A stretch of DNA of 14,936 nt from Bacteroidales bacterium (GTDB taxonomy: Bacteria > Bacteroidota > Bacteroidia > Bacteroidales > UBA932), in the NCBI GenBank assembly GCA_012513425.1, contig JAAZCF010000079.1, forward strand, positions 1-14,936, read 5' to 3'. The notes under the pieces were generated by a model, which worked only from the letters and a program-made list of their open reading frames with translations, did not search any database and had not been told where the DNA came from. Made by a program: the position numbers and the translations under genes. Positions 1 to 7,769 of this stretch are shown piece after piece. Positions within the stretch are counted from its first letter, which is position 1. Each line of letters starts with the position of its first letter.

Positions 1-1
1 G

Positions 2-427
2 GACAGAGCAGGTCATGGGGCTGAGAGTTTTTTCAACCAAGGTGACTCTTTTTTAAAACAACTTAATTGGCAGGCTGCAGTTGATGCTTTCAAGAACTCT
101 TTGCGCCGAAATCCTAGCGATATGGATGCCAAGAGCAACCTGGCTTATGCCCAGAAGATGTTGGAAAATCAACAACAGAATCAGGATCAAAACCAGGATC
201 AAAACCAAGATCAGAATCAGGATCAGGATCAGAATCAGGACCAAAACCAGGATCAGAATCAGGACCAACAAGATCAGCAAGGTGGGGGAGAGCAACCAAA
301 GATAAGCCCACAGGCGGCTCAGCAGATGATTCAAGCCATCCAAGCGCAAGAAAAAGAGACTCAAGACAAGGTTAATAAAGAAAAAGCCTTGCTTTTGAAA
401 AGTAAACAAAAAGAAAAAAATTGGTAG
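2..427 (+). CDS. batC: BatC-like TPR protein, 3' part
   Basis: The reading frame is open from the left edge of the window, so the start lies upstream; 141 residues are visible, ending at a TAG. The first 50 or so residues look like the last TPR unit (FNQGDSFLKQLNW, then AVDAFKNSLRRNPSDMDA), the arrangement expected of BatC in the Bacteroides aerotolerance cluster. The TPR is followed by a Gln/Asn/Asp repeat and a lysine-rich end (KQKEKNW). The stop is 12 bases before batD, so the genes are surely co-transcribed. Bat proteins are thought to form a cell-envelope complex whose biochemical role is unsettled. The identity rests on the following batD and batE and on the TPR plus low-complexity tail. 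A generic TPR protein is the only real alternative. Confidence 0.8.
   Translation, partial: DRAGHGAESFFNQGDSFLKQLNWQAAVDAFKNSLRRNPSDMDAKSNLAYAQKMLENQQQNQDQNQDQNQDQNQDQDQNQDQNQDQNQDQQDQQGGGEQPKISPQAAQQMIQAIQAQEKETQDKVNKEKALLLKSKQKEKNW
170..280 (+). repeat. Tandem NQDQ-coding repeat in batC
   Basis: A run of 12-base units (CAGAATCAGGAT and variants such as CAAAACCAGGAT) codes for about seven to eight NQDQ tetrapeptides, with two shortened units. The units differ mainly at third positions (CAG/CAA, AAT/AAC), so the peptide is better kept than the DNA. The tract lies just after the TPR and probably forms a disordered, acidic-polar linker. Because units are in multiples of three bases, slippage would change linker length without breaking the frame. 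Confidence 0.85.
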
Positions 428-439
428 GAGATAGCGGAT

Positions 440-1915
440 ATGAGAAAATACCTTATTTCATTCTTATTGGCTTTTATTTGTTGCAGTATGTCTGCTCAGA
501 GCCTCACTGTTGAAGCTCCGAAAGTGGTTTCAATGGATGAAACTTTCAGGGTGGTGTTTACCTCTAATGGAAATATGAGTGATTTTGAATGGACTGTTAG
601 CAATGATTTCGATGTAGTTTGGGGGCCTCAGAAAGGCTCAATGAGCAGCACAAGCATTGTCAATGGTAAGAGAGAATCGTCGCACACAGAGACTTATACT
701 TATTTGTTACAACCAAAGACTGAAGGCAGTTTTTCTCTTCCTGCAGCCAAAGCAGAAGTAGAGAGGAAAGACTGCGTGACCAAGCCTTTTACTATCGAGG
801 TGGTAAAGGCAAGTGCTTCGTCAGGTCAAGTTGCTCAAGGTTCTTCAAATGCGGCCGCAGCATCTTCTGGCACTGTGTCAGGCGCAGATTTATTTTTGAA
901 ATTAACTTTGAGCAAGACTAATGTCGTGAAAGGTGAGCCAATCAATGCTGAGTTAAAGCTCTATACCAAAGTAGACTTATCGAACTTGGAAGACATTACT
1001 TTCCCAACATTCAATGGATTTTGGAATAAAGAAACTTTCTCTGCATCAACTATCGAGTTTGATAGAGAAAATGTTGATGGGCAGGTATATAATGTGGCTC
1101 TTCTCAAAAGATATATGCTAATTCCTCAGCAAGAGGGAAAAATATATATCGACCCTGCTGAAATTGTCTGTGTGGTGAGAGTCCGTAGCAACAATGGCGG
1201 TGGGACTGGTTCCATTTTTGATGAATTTTTTGACAACTACTCTTCTATTCGAAAGAGAATTAGTACCGGCTCTATGACAGTAAATGTAAAACCACTGCCT
1301 TCCGGTGCTCCTTCATCTTTTGAGGGCGGAGTTGGAGACTTCCGTATCAGTGCGGCTTTAGACAATAGTTCATTGAATACCAACGAGGCAGGTTCTTTAA
1401 AAGTGACAATTACTGGTACAGGTAATATTTCAATGTTGGGAGCACCGAAGGTTGTTTTTCCTGCTGATTTTGAGGCTTATGATGTGAAAAGCTCTGAAAA
1501 TATAGTTTCAGACGGCACTTCCGGAACTAAGACTTTTGAATATCCTTTCATCCCAAGAAGTTACGGCAGTTACTCACTAGGGCCAATCAACTATTCATAT
1601 TTTGATATTCCAAGTGGCAAATATGTAACGATTTCAACTCCGACTCTTGACTTGAACGTGACAGCAAGCTCTGAAGATAGCTCTTCAGGCAATAATATGT
1701 CATCTGTTGCCAGACAAGGAGTGCGCAGTATTGGCGAGGACATCAGATATATTGCTGCAGGTAAAGATACCCTTGCAAAGAAAGGCAGTTTCTTTGTGAC
1801 ATCAGTGTCTTTCTATATTATAATAGCCCTGCTGATAGCCACTTTCTTGATTATAGATAAGTTGGGCACAGTAGCCAGAGCCAGAAAAGCCGATGTCGCA
1901 GGCACAAGAAATTGA
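440..1915 (+). CDS. batD: BatD, periplasmic part, ended early by an in-frame TGA
   Basis: This codes for 491 residues from ATG 440, which has GGAG about nine bases upstream and sits 12 bases after the batC stop. Residues 1-20 form a signal peptide (hydrophobic FLLAFICCSM, cut near SAQS). The bulk is beta-rich and periplasmic, as in the BatD family. A single membrane segment lies near residues 451-472, followed by a basic stretch (ARARKADVAGTRN). BatD homologues normally go on for roughly another 100 cytoplasmic residues. Here a TGA at 1913-1915 intervenes and the same frame then continues with the expected tail (KANKIAKARLKQAGDYL). The gene is therefore complete apart from one nonsense codon. 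It may be a true nonsense mutation, a sequencing error, or leave a functional truncated membrane-anchored BatD. Confidence 0.85.
   Translation: MRKYLISFLLAFICCSMSAQSLTVEAPKVVSMDETFRVVFTSNGNMSDFEWTVSNDFDVVWGPQKGSMSSTSIVNGKRESSHTETYTYLLQPKTEGSFSLPAAKAEVERKDCVTKPFTIEVVKASASSGQVAQGSSNAAAASSGTVSGADLFLKLTLSKTNVVKGEPINAELKLYTKVDLSNLEDITFPTFNGFWNKETFSASTIEFDRENVDGQVYNVALLKRYMLIPQQEGKIYIDPAEIVCVVRVRSNNGGGTGSIFDEFFDNYSSIRKRISTGSMTVNVKPLPSGAPSSFEGGVGDFRISAALDNSSLNTNEAGSLKVTITGTGNISMLGAPKVVFPADFEAYDVKSSENIVSDGTSGTKTFEYPFIPRSYGSYSLGPINYSYFDIPSGKYVTISTPTLDLNVTASSEDSSSGNNMSSVARQGVRSIGEDIRYIAAGKDTLAKKGSFFVTSVSFYIIIALLIATFLIIDKLGTVARARKADVAGTRN
1913..1915 (+). other. In-frame TGA inside batD
   Basis: The codons run AGA AAT TGA AAG GCC AAT AAA, and the residues on both sides match the BatD pattern without any shift of frame. 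From memory, homologues have a basic residue here, which would fit a CGA to TGA transition. A reassigned UGA code is unlikely because the other long genes in the window contain no internal TGA and do contain TGG for Trp. No recoding signal is evident. Confidence 0.75.
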
Positions 1916-1942
1916 AAGGCCAATAAAATTGCAAAGGCTCGC

Positions 1943-3013
1943 TTGAAACAAGCGGGAGACTATCTGTCAAAAGGGCTTGAAACTGCATTCTATGAAGAGC
2001 TTCATAAAGCAATGGAAGGCTATATTTGCGACAAACTTATGCTCGCTCCTGCTGATTATACCAAAGAAAAAGCCGGAGAAATGATGGTTTCCAGAGGTGT
2101 AAAGCCAGAGACTGCTGACAAATTTATATCAATCATAGATGGCTGCGAAATGGCAAGATATGCTCCCGAAAGTGATATTAATGCAATGGAAATTCAATAT
2201 CAATCATCAATGACAGTGATATCCCAGATCGAATCTTCAATAGGCAATAATGCCAATAAAAAAGACTCTGCAAAGAAGGCACTAATGTTGATATTTTTGC
2301 TGAGCCTGAGCCTCTCAATGTCTGCTCAATCTTGGAATGAAGCTAATGATAAATATGCTCAAGGCGATTATACTTCAGCTTTGGACAGTTATCTGGCAAT
2401 AGAGTCTTCTGATATGGTGAGTGCAGACCTTTATTATAACATTGCAAACTGCTATTTCAAGCTGAGCAATGCTCCAAGGGCAGTGCTCTATTATGAGAGA
2501 GCTTTGAAACTCAATCCAAGCCATGAAGATGCAGCAAATAATCTTGAGATAGCCAAGGCTTCTGTTCTCGATAGAATTGATGAAGTCCCACAGTTTATCT
2601 TAGCCCAATGGGTTGAAGATTGTAAATACATGCTTTCTTCTGACGGCTGGGCATGGGTGACTATTGTTCTATTCTCTATGGTATTGCTTTTTACGATTGG
2701 CTTCAGACAGTTAGCCAAAAGAAAAGCAAGGAAAACTTCATTTGCTTTGGCTTGTGTGATATTTATGTTTACCTTGTGTTCACTGGCCTTTTCTCTCAGT
2801 CAGAGAGCAGATGCTCTTAGTGAAGACAGTGCGGTAGTTCTCTCTCCTGTATCTTCAGTGAAAAGCAGTCCTGGAAATACTGGAACCTCGCTTTTTATTA
2901 TTCATGAGGGCACAGTAGTGGAAATAAAAGACATAGTGGGAGATTGGTATCGAGTGACTATTGCTGATGGTCGAGAAGGTTGGATTCCGGCAGCAGACAT
3001 AGAAATGATATAA
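1943..3013 (+). CDS. batE: BatD cytoplasmic tail joined in frame to BatE (TPR and SH3 domains)
   Basis: This frame is the continuation of batD after the TGA and has only a TTG near its beginning. The first 100 or so residues are the BatD tail (FYEELHKAMEGYICDKL; CEMARYAPES). With no stop between, it runs into BatE. The BatE part has a hydrophobic signal-like segment (LMLIFLLSLSLSMSAQS), TPR repeats (Y..IANCYFKL; RAVLYYERALKLNPSHEDAANNL), two membrane segments and a C-terminal bacterial SH3 domain ending GREGWIPAADIEMI. A BatE-only start is possible at ATG 2285, preceded by AGAAGG, giving 242 residues with TPR about 17-90, membrane segments 121-140 and 150-172, and SH3 183-242. That form would lack the positive residues usual in a signal peptide; the KKDSAKK just upstream would supply them. 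The topology suits either a fusion or two proteins. Confidence 0.8.
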   Translation: MKQAGDYLSKGLETAFYEELHKAMEGYICDKLMLAPADYTKEKAGEMMVSRGVKPETADKFISIIDGCEMARYAPESDINAMEIQYQSSMTVISQIESSIGNNANKKDSAKKALMLIFLLSLSLSMSAQSWNEANDKYAQGDYTSALDSYLAIESSDMVSADLYYNIANCYFKLSNAPRAVLYYERALKLNPSHEDAANNLEIAKASVLDRIDEVPQFILAQWVEDCKYMLSSDGWAWVTIVLFSMVLLFTIGFRQLAKRKARKTSFALACVIFMFTLCSLAFSLSQRADALSEDSAVVLSPVSSVKSSPGNTGTSLFIIHEGTVVEIKDIVGDWYRVTIADGREGWIPAADIEMI

Positions 3014-3033
3014 ACATTATTACTATACCTATT

Positions 3034-4368
3034 ATGACTGCACTGATAATCGTTTCTTTACTTTCATTATGCTTGCTGATTGCAGGCATAATCTTGTTTG
3101 TTCGCCTACGCTCTGCGAAAGCTGAGATGGCGGCAAAAGAAGAGGGCTTTGTTGCCCTTTCACAAGCCAAGCAGATAAGCTTTGATGAAGCCATGGCTAT
3201 GAAAGATGCCAGTAATGCTGCGACTATCAGTGCTATAAAAGAAAGCAACGAAGCTGTTAGGGTAGCCTTGGAAAAGCAATTGAAAGAAACAAAGGAGTCT
3301 TGGGAAGAACAAAAAAGAGTGGTGGAACAACAGTTCTCAGCTCTTGCCGGAGATGTTCTGGAAAAGAAATCCCAAGCCTTTCAACAGAGCAATCAAGAGA
3401 AGATGGATGCTATCATCAATCCTCTCAACGAGGCTCTTAAAAATATGAGTGAAGCGGTAAATCAGACCAGAGATCAGGGCAATCAAAACAAAGCAGCATT
3501 GGAAAAGGCGATAGAAGATGTTTTGAAACAGTCTCAATCTTTAGGCATAGAAGCCAATCGTCTCGCTAACGCAATGACTTCTAAAACAAAAATCCAAGGT
3601 AACTGGGGAGAAATGATTTTGAAAGAATTGCTTGATAGTCAAGGTCTTGAAGAACATAAACACTATGACTTGCAGTATACTCTTCGAGATAACTCTGGAA
3701 AGGCCGTGACAAATGAAGATTCTGGCAAGGTGATGAGGCCGGATGTGGTTGTATATTATCCTGATAACAAATGCGTTATTATCGATAGCAAGGTCTCTTT
3801 AACTGCCTTTATTGATTATTGCAATGCTGAAGACGATGTTAGCCGAAATGAGGCCGCACAACGCCACCTGCAGAGTGTTTCCCAACATATTAAAGAATTG
3901 TCTACTAAGGATTACAGCAGCCATGTGAAAACTCCTTATCAAAGCCTGCCTTATGTGATTATGTTCATGCCTAACGAAACTGCATTTCAGTTGGCAATGG
4001 CTGAGGATACTACCATTTGGCGCGAAGCCTTCAATAAAGGAGTATTTATCACTTCCGAACAAAATCTGATAGCTGCTTTAAGGATGATTCAGATAGCTTG
4101 GACTCAGACAATTCAGGCTCAAAATCAAGAAAAGATTATTGATGCTGCTAGAATGATTCTTGACAGAATATATGATTATACAACGTTCATGAATAATGTA
4201 GATAATGCTCTGGATAAGGCGAAAGATACATTTGATAAAGCAAAAGATAAGCTGCTTTATGGATCACAGAGTGTCTATAAAGCAGCTAACAATCTGGTAA
4301 ATCTGGGGGCAAAATCCAGCCCGAAGAAAAAATTGGATAATACTCTTATCGAACAGAGCGAAGAATAG
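3034..4368 (+). CDS. rmuC: RmuC family nuclease-like protein
   Basis: This codes for 444 residues from ATG 3034, the start that puts a membrane anchor first (about residues 3-24, LIIVSLLSLCLLIAGIILFV) and lies 20 bases after batE. A long charged coiled coil follows to about residue 165, then the RmuC domain. Visible landmarks are IQGNWGEMILKELL, RPDVVVYYP and VIIDSKVSL. D237, D251 and K253 fit the PD-(D/E)xK nuclease core attributed to the family. NETAFQLAM and the helical end (WTQTIQAQNQEKI) are also typical. E. coli RmuC limits inversion at short inverted repeats; the membrane anchor and coiled coil are standard. It is probably read with the Bat genes, but no functional link is evident. The stop lies only four bases from the stop of the opposing symporter gene. 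Confidence 0.93.
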   Translation: MTALIIVSLLSLCLLIAGIILFVRLRSAKAEMAAKEEGFVALSQAKQISFDEAMAMKDASNAATISAIKESNEAVRVALEKQLKETKESWEEQKRVVEQQFSALAGDVLEKKSQAFQQSNQEKMDAIINPLNEALKNMSEAVNQTRDQGNQNKAALEKAIEDVLKQSQSLGIEANRLANAMTSKTKIQGNWGEMILKELLDSQGLEEHKHYDLQYTLRDNSGKAVTNEDSGKVMRPDVVVYYPDNKCVIIDSKVSLTAFIDYCNAEDDVSRNEAAQRHLQSVSQHIKELSTKDYSSHVKTPYQSLPYVIMFMPNETAFQLAMAEDTTIWREAFNKGVFITSEQNLIAALRMIQIAWTQTIQAQNQEKIIDAARMILDRIYDYTTFMNNVDNALDKAKDTFDKAKDKLLYGSQSVYKAANNLVNLGAKSSPKKKLDNTLIEQSEE

Positions 4369-4372
4369 TTAT

Positions 4373-5890
4373 TTATTTCTTTTTATAGCAAGAGAAAGCA
4401 TTCTCAACTATTTTATCATCAACTTTTGGAGTAATAAAGCTCACCAGTGGGACAACAACTAGCCCAATAAGCATTGACATCACACCGCAGTTGATGGAAG
4501 TCTGCATGAAGCTTGGTAGCAAGCTTTTGTCCAGGAGGTTGATGGTCATAAGGCCGACGCCGATGGCAAAACTTACCCAGCAGCTGGCTTTTGTCGTTCT
4601 TTTCCAATACATTGAATAGAGGAATGGAGCTAAAAATGCACCTGCCAATGCTCCCCACGAAATGCCCATTAATTGAGCAATGAAGGTTACTGAACTCTTG
4701 TATTGAACCAATGCAATTACTGCTGAGATTAAAATAAACAAAACTATGAGCATACGTATGGATAGTAACTGCTTTTTCTCATCCATTTTTTTGACAAAAT
4801 TTCCTTTCAGAAAATCAAGAGTAAGGGTTGAAGAGGAAGTCATTACTAATGATGAAAGGGTGGACATGGATGCTGCCAATACCAGCACAACTACCAGCGC
4901 AATAATTACAGGATTGAGCCCTTCTATCATCGTAGGAATAATACTGTCGTAGCCATTGGCTTTAATATCTATTTTGTCTGAGAACAAACGGCCGAAACCT
5001 CCCAGGAAGTAACATCCTCCGGCAACAATCAGTGCAAAGATTGTAGAAATGATTGTGCCTTTCTTTATTGCTCCTTCATCTTTGATGGCATAGAATTTCT
5101 GAACCATCTGTGGTAGACCCCAGGTGCCCAGAGATGTGAGCAGTATTATAAACAACAGGCTGGTTGGATCAGGGCCGAATAATGATGCAAATATGCCCGG
5201 AACATCTCCGTTGGGAATAGTGGCGTCGCTGACTGCTCTCATTCCATCAATAGCTTCTGTCAACCCTCCCTTGCTTGCCAAAACTGCCCATATAACTGCA
5301 ACAATTCCGCCGAGCATGATCATTCCTTGGATAAAGTCATTTGTGACGGCAGCCAAGTATCCACCTGCAGTGACATATATTGCAGTAATTACAGCCATTA
5401 TAATAATACAAACACTATAATCTATACCGAAGGCCATACCAAAAAGTCGTGACAAACCATTATACAATGAAGCTGTGTAAGGAATCAAAAAGATGAAAAT
5501 GATCATTGATGCTACAATCTTCAAGGCTTTGCTGTCAAAGCGAGTTCCAAAGAATTGAGGCATGGTGGCTGATCCCAGTTGCTGAGTCATAAGGCGAGTA
5601 CGTCGACCTAACACAATCCAAGCCAAAAGGGAACCGATGATGGCATTGCCAATACCTGCCCATGTGGCAGACAGACCATATTTCCAACCGAACTGTCCGG
5701 CAAAACCCACAAATACCACTGCTGAAAAATACGAAGTGCCATAAGTGAATGCTGAGAGCCATGGGCCTACGGTTCTTCCACCCAAAACAAAGCCATCTAC
5801 ACTGTTAGCTTTCTTTTTGAAGTGCAATCCAACGCTGATAAGCATTGCAAAGTATAGCACTAATACTGCAATGAGGATAAAAAGTCTCAT
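4373..5890 (-). CDS. Sodium:solute symporter (SSF family), probable arylacetate or carboxylate uptake
   Basis: This codes for 505 residues, the usual size for the SSF family (TC 2.A.21), with about 13 hydrophobic segments. Family marks seen include the N-terminal GFVLGGRTVGPW, the signature region ending YVTAGGYLAAVTNDFIQG (about 172-189), GLPQMVQKFYA (258-268), and SMSTLSSLVMTSSSTLTLDF (341-360). In the last of these, S343 and T344 align with the sodium-site Ser/Thr of PutP. The substrate cannot be read from sequence: the family carries proline, pantothenate, sugars, acetate and other acids. The gene is last in the paaK operon, 25 bases after the ACT gene, and falls under the Tyr attenuator. 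An aromatic acid or an aromatic amino acid is therefore my inferred substrate. No start other than ATG 5890 looks better. Confidence 0.9.
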   Translation of the reverse strand: MRLFILIAVLVLYFAMLISVGLHFKKKANSVDGFVLGGRTVGPWLSAFTYGTSYFSAVVFVGFAGQFGWKYGLSATWAGIGNAIIGSLLAWIVLGRRTRLMTQQLGSATMPQFFGTRFDSKALKIVASMIIFIFLIPYTASLYNGLSRLFGMAFGIDYSVCIIIMAVITAIYVTAGGYLAAVTNDFIQGMIMLGGIVAVIWAVLASKGGLTEAIDGMRAVSDATIPNGDVPGIFASLFGPDPTSLLFIILLTSLGTWGLPQMVQKFYAIKDEGAIKKGTIISTIFALIVAGGCYFLGGFGRLFSDKIDIKANGYDSIIPTMIEGLNPVIIALVVVLVLAASMSTLSSLVMTSSSTLTLDFLKGNFVKKMDEKKQLLSIRMLIVLFILISAVIALVQYKSSVTFIAQLMGISWGALAGAFLAPFLYSMYWKRTTKASCWVSFAIGVGLMTINLLDKSLLPSFMQTSINCGVMSMLIGLVVVPLVSFITPKVDDKIVENAFSCYKKK

Positions 5891-5915
5891 AATTTAATGT
5901 GTTCTAATAAAATAG

Positions 5916-6332
5916 TTATTCCCAACCTTTTACTAATTCCAGGCCTGAAGCTGTCAACACAGCTTCTGCTGCTTCCAACTTATCAACGCGGACGATGAGT
6001 ACAAGTTTGTTTTGTAAAGAAAAAGTATATAGATATTTTATTTCAATTCCTTTTTCGGTCAGACAGTTGACAGCTTTGGAAAAAGCTCCTGTGTTAGAAT
6101 CAATTTTTATGGCAAAAACTTCGTTAATATTTGCCAAAATGCCATTATGTTTGAGGAGTTGTTCTGCTTTGAACTGGTCTGAAGTAATCAGACGCAAGAT
6201 GCCGTAGTCTGAAGTGTCGGCAACTGATACAGCTTGAATTTCAATGTTTTGTTGCTGCAAAGCCTCCAGCACTTTTTGAAGTGTGCCAAGTCTATTTTCA
6301 AGAAATATTGAAAGTTGTTTGATTGTATTCAT
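5916..6332 (-). CDS. Tandem ACT-domain protein
   Basis: This codes for 138 residues starting at ATG 6332 (MNTIKQLSIFLENRLGTL). A longer open frame begins upstream but would overlap the end of paaK and adds no ACT sequence. Two ACT domains are visible: about residues 4-68, with the ligand-loop pattern ENRLGTLQKVLEAL, and about 72-135, with DSNTGAFSKAVNCLTEKG. There is no enzyme or DNA-binding domain. ACT pairs bind amino acids and small tandem-ACT proteins often sit beside PaaK-type ligases. The likely role is sensing an aromatic amino acid and adjusting the ligase or the symporter, but the partner is not shown by the sequence. It lies 28 bases after paaK and 25 bases before the symporter gene. 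Confidence 0.9.
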   Translation of the reverse strand: MNTIKQLSIFLENRLGTLQKVLEALQQQNIEIQAVSVADTSDYGILRLITSDQFKAEQLLKHNGILANINEVFAIKIDSNTGAFSKAVNCLTEKGIEIKYLYTFSLQNKLVLIVRVDKLEAAEAVLTASGLELVKGWE

Positions 6333-6360
6333 GATTTTTGACTTTTTTAAAATGCATTTA

Positions 6361-7662
6361 TTAATGATTATGACGAAGGTCTTTAACTCTAACTGCTTTA
6401 CCATCTGACTGAGGAATGACGCCTTTGCCAACCAATTTGACGTTAGGTGTGAGAAGTATTTCGTCTTTTAGGCGACGTGAGATGCTCTTTGACAGATTTT
6501 GAAGAGCTGCAAAATCATCAGTGGCATTGGCCAATTCTACTTCAATGAGCATTTCGTCATTGTCCTCTATAGTCTCAAGAGTGATGAGGTAGTCGCTGGC
6601 AAGTTCAGGGTATTGCATCAAAACTTTCTCAATCTGAATAGGGTAGATATTGACACCTTTTACAATCATCATATCATCGCTGCGACCTTGGAAACGATCC
6701 AAGCGCTTGTGAGTACGACCGCAAGGACAATCACTAGGAAGGAAACGTGTGAGGTCATGGGTGCGATAGCGGAACAGAGGCATGGCTTCACGGTTGAGAG
6801 TAGTCAGAACCAATTCTCCAAGCTCTCCATCAGGGACATTCTCAAGAGTGTCAGGATTCAATATTTCAACGATATAGTTGTCTTCCCAAATGTGCATGCC
6901 ATTCTGTTCTTGACATTCAATAGCAACGCCTGGGCCACACATCTCGCTCATGCCGAAGTTGTTGTAGGCTTTGGCTCCCCATAGTTCTTCAATGCGTTTG
7001 CGCTGAGCCTCAGAATGTGGCTCAGCTCCAATAATTAGAGTATGTATTTTGGTATCTCTAGGATCTACGCCATTCTCTTTCATTACAGCTGCCAATCTTG
7101 TGGCATAGCTTGGAATGCAATGGAGGGCAGTAGTTCCGAAGTCTTCGATAAATTTCAAATGGCGGAGGCTGTTGCCGGCACCTGCAGGAATACTCATGGC
7201 GCCAAGTCGCTCAGCTGCATATTGAATGCCGAGGCCGCCTGTAAACATACCATAGCCGGAAGTATTCTGAATAACATCTGTGTTGCGTAAGCCAATGCAA
7301 TACATGCTTCTAGCCATGGTGTCAGCCCATTGATCAATGTCTTTCTGAGAATGCAGAATTACGGTTGGTTTTCCTGTGGTTCCGCTTGAAGAGTGTACTC
7401 GCACTACTTTTTCCAAAGGCACAGAAGCCAAACCAAATGGATAATTGTCACGCAAGTCTTGTTTTGTAGTAAAAGGCAAGCGGTGGATGTCATCCACCGT
7501 TTTAATGCAATCTGGGGTAATACCCAGTTCTTTGAATTTAGGAGCATAGAAGCTCGAGTTCATAGCCAGTTCAATGGTTTTTTTAAGTCTTTCAACTTGC
7601 AGCTTTTCCAACTGCTTTCCTGGCATAGTCTCGATCTCCGGATCCCAAAATTGTGAGTTCAT
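6361..7662 (-). CDS. paaK: Phenylacetate-CoA ligase family (arylacetate-CoA ligase)
   Basis: This codes for 433 residues, the usual length for PaaK. Adenylate-forming motifs appear in order: SSSGTTGKPTV (91-101), YNNFGMSE (233-240), FRYRTHDLTR (297-306), GRSDDMMIVKGVNIYP (326-341) and DGKAVRV near the end, with K422 in the place of the catalytic lysine. The reaction is arylacetate + ATP + CoA to arylacetyl-CoA, in the cytoplasm. ATG 7662 was chosen because a TTG-initiated extension would begin in the U-tract of the attenuator terminator. No other phenylacetate catabolic gene (paaABCDE or similar) is nearby. In Bacteroides-type anaerobes such ligases feed indolepyruvate:ferredoxin oxidoreductase, which carboxylates arylacetyl-CoA to arylpyruvates for Phe, Tyr or Trp synthesis. 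The Tyr leader upstream points to that anabolic use. Exact substrate preference (phenyl-, 4-hydroxyphenyl- or indoleacetate) cannot be read. Confidence 0.93.
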   Translation of the reverse strand: MNSQFWDPEIETMPGKQLEKLQVERLKKTIELAMNSSFYAPKFKELGITPDCIKTVDDIHRLPFTTKQDLRDNYPFGLASVPLEKVVRVHSSSGTTGKPTVILHSQKDIDQWADTMARSMYCIGLRNTDVIQNTSGYGMFTGGLGIQYAAERLGAMSIPAGAGNSLRHLKFIEDFGTTALHCIPSYATRLAAVMKENGVDPRDTKIHTLIIGAEPHSEAQRKRIEELWGAKAYNNFGMSEMCGPGVAIECQEQNGMHIWEDNYIVEILNPDTLENVPDGELGELVLTTLNREAMPLFRYRTHDLTRFLPSDCPCGRTHKRLDRFQGRSDDMMIVKGVNIYPIQIEKVLMQYPELASDYLITLETIEDNDEMLIEVELANATDDFAALQNLSKSISRRLKDEILLTPNVKLVGKGVIPQSDGKAVRVKDLRHNH

Positions 7663-7693
7663 TTGATGATATTGTTTGATTAATAATAAATGC

Positions 7694-7728
7694 AAAAAAA
7701 AGCCCGCCTCAAATCATTGGGGCAGGCT
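7694..7728 (-). terminator. Intrinsic terminator of the Tyr attenuator
   Basis: On the transcribed strand AGCCTGCC pairs with GGCGGGCT (8 bp, one G-U). A C-A mismatch and a further CAA/TTG stem with a TGAT loop follow, and eight T residues come directly after. It lies between the leader-peptide stop and the paaK start, so it would stop transcription before paaK unless overridden. It also protects paaK from read-through out of htpG. Confidence 0.88.
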
Positions 7729-7769
7729 TGTATGCTATATGCACATGCTTAACTTACCCCATTAGGGGT
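7718..7769 (-). promoter_or_regulatory. Alternative hairpins of the attenuator (1:2 and antiterminator 2:3)
   Basis: A hairpin ACCCC-TAAT-GGGGT (7756-7769) lies within the last codons of the leader peptide. Its second arm, read as UGGGGUA (7755-7761), can instead pair over 7 bp (one G-U) with UGCCCCA (7718-7724), which is part of the terminator's first arm. The two pairings exclude each other. A ribosome held on the Tyr codons (7773-7790) would cover arm 1 and free arm 2 to block the terminator. A ribosome reaching the stop codon would cover arm 2 and let the terminator form. This is inferred from base pairing only. Confidence 0.7.

Noticed and set aside
53..409. Minus-strand open frame with a long Leu/Ile/Val run, looking like a membrane protein
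   Set aside because: It is the reverse reading of the NQDQ-coding repeat in batC; the hydrophobic run is an artefact of the repeat.
1913..1915. UGA as a reassigned codon (Trp or Gly) or selenocysteine
   Set aside because: No other long gene here has an internal TGA, TGG is used for Trp, the position looks basic in homologues, and no recoding element is evident.
4392..4405. Hairpin GAGAA-AGCA-TTCTC as terminator of rmuC
   Set aside because: The stem is short and AT-rich with no T-tract directly after it, and it lies inside the symporter coding sequence.
6333..6431. 33-residue N-terminal extension of the ACT protein
   Set aside because: It would overlap the end of paaK, begins at a non-ATG codon and has no ACT sequence; ATG 6332 fits the family.
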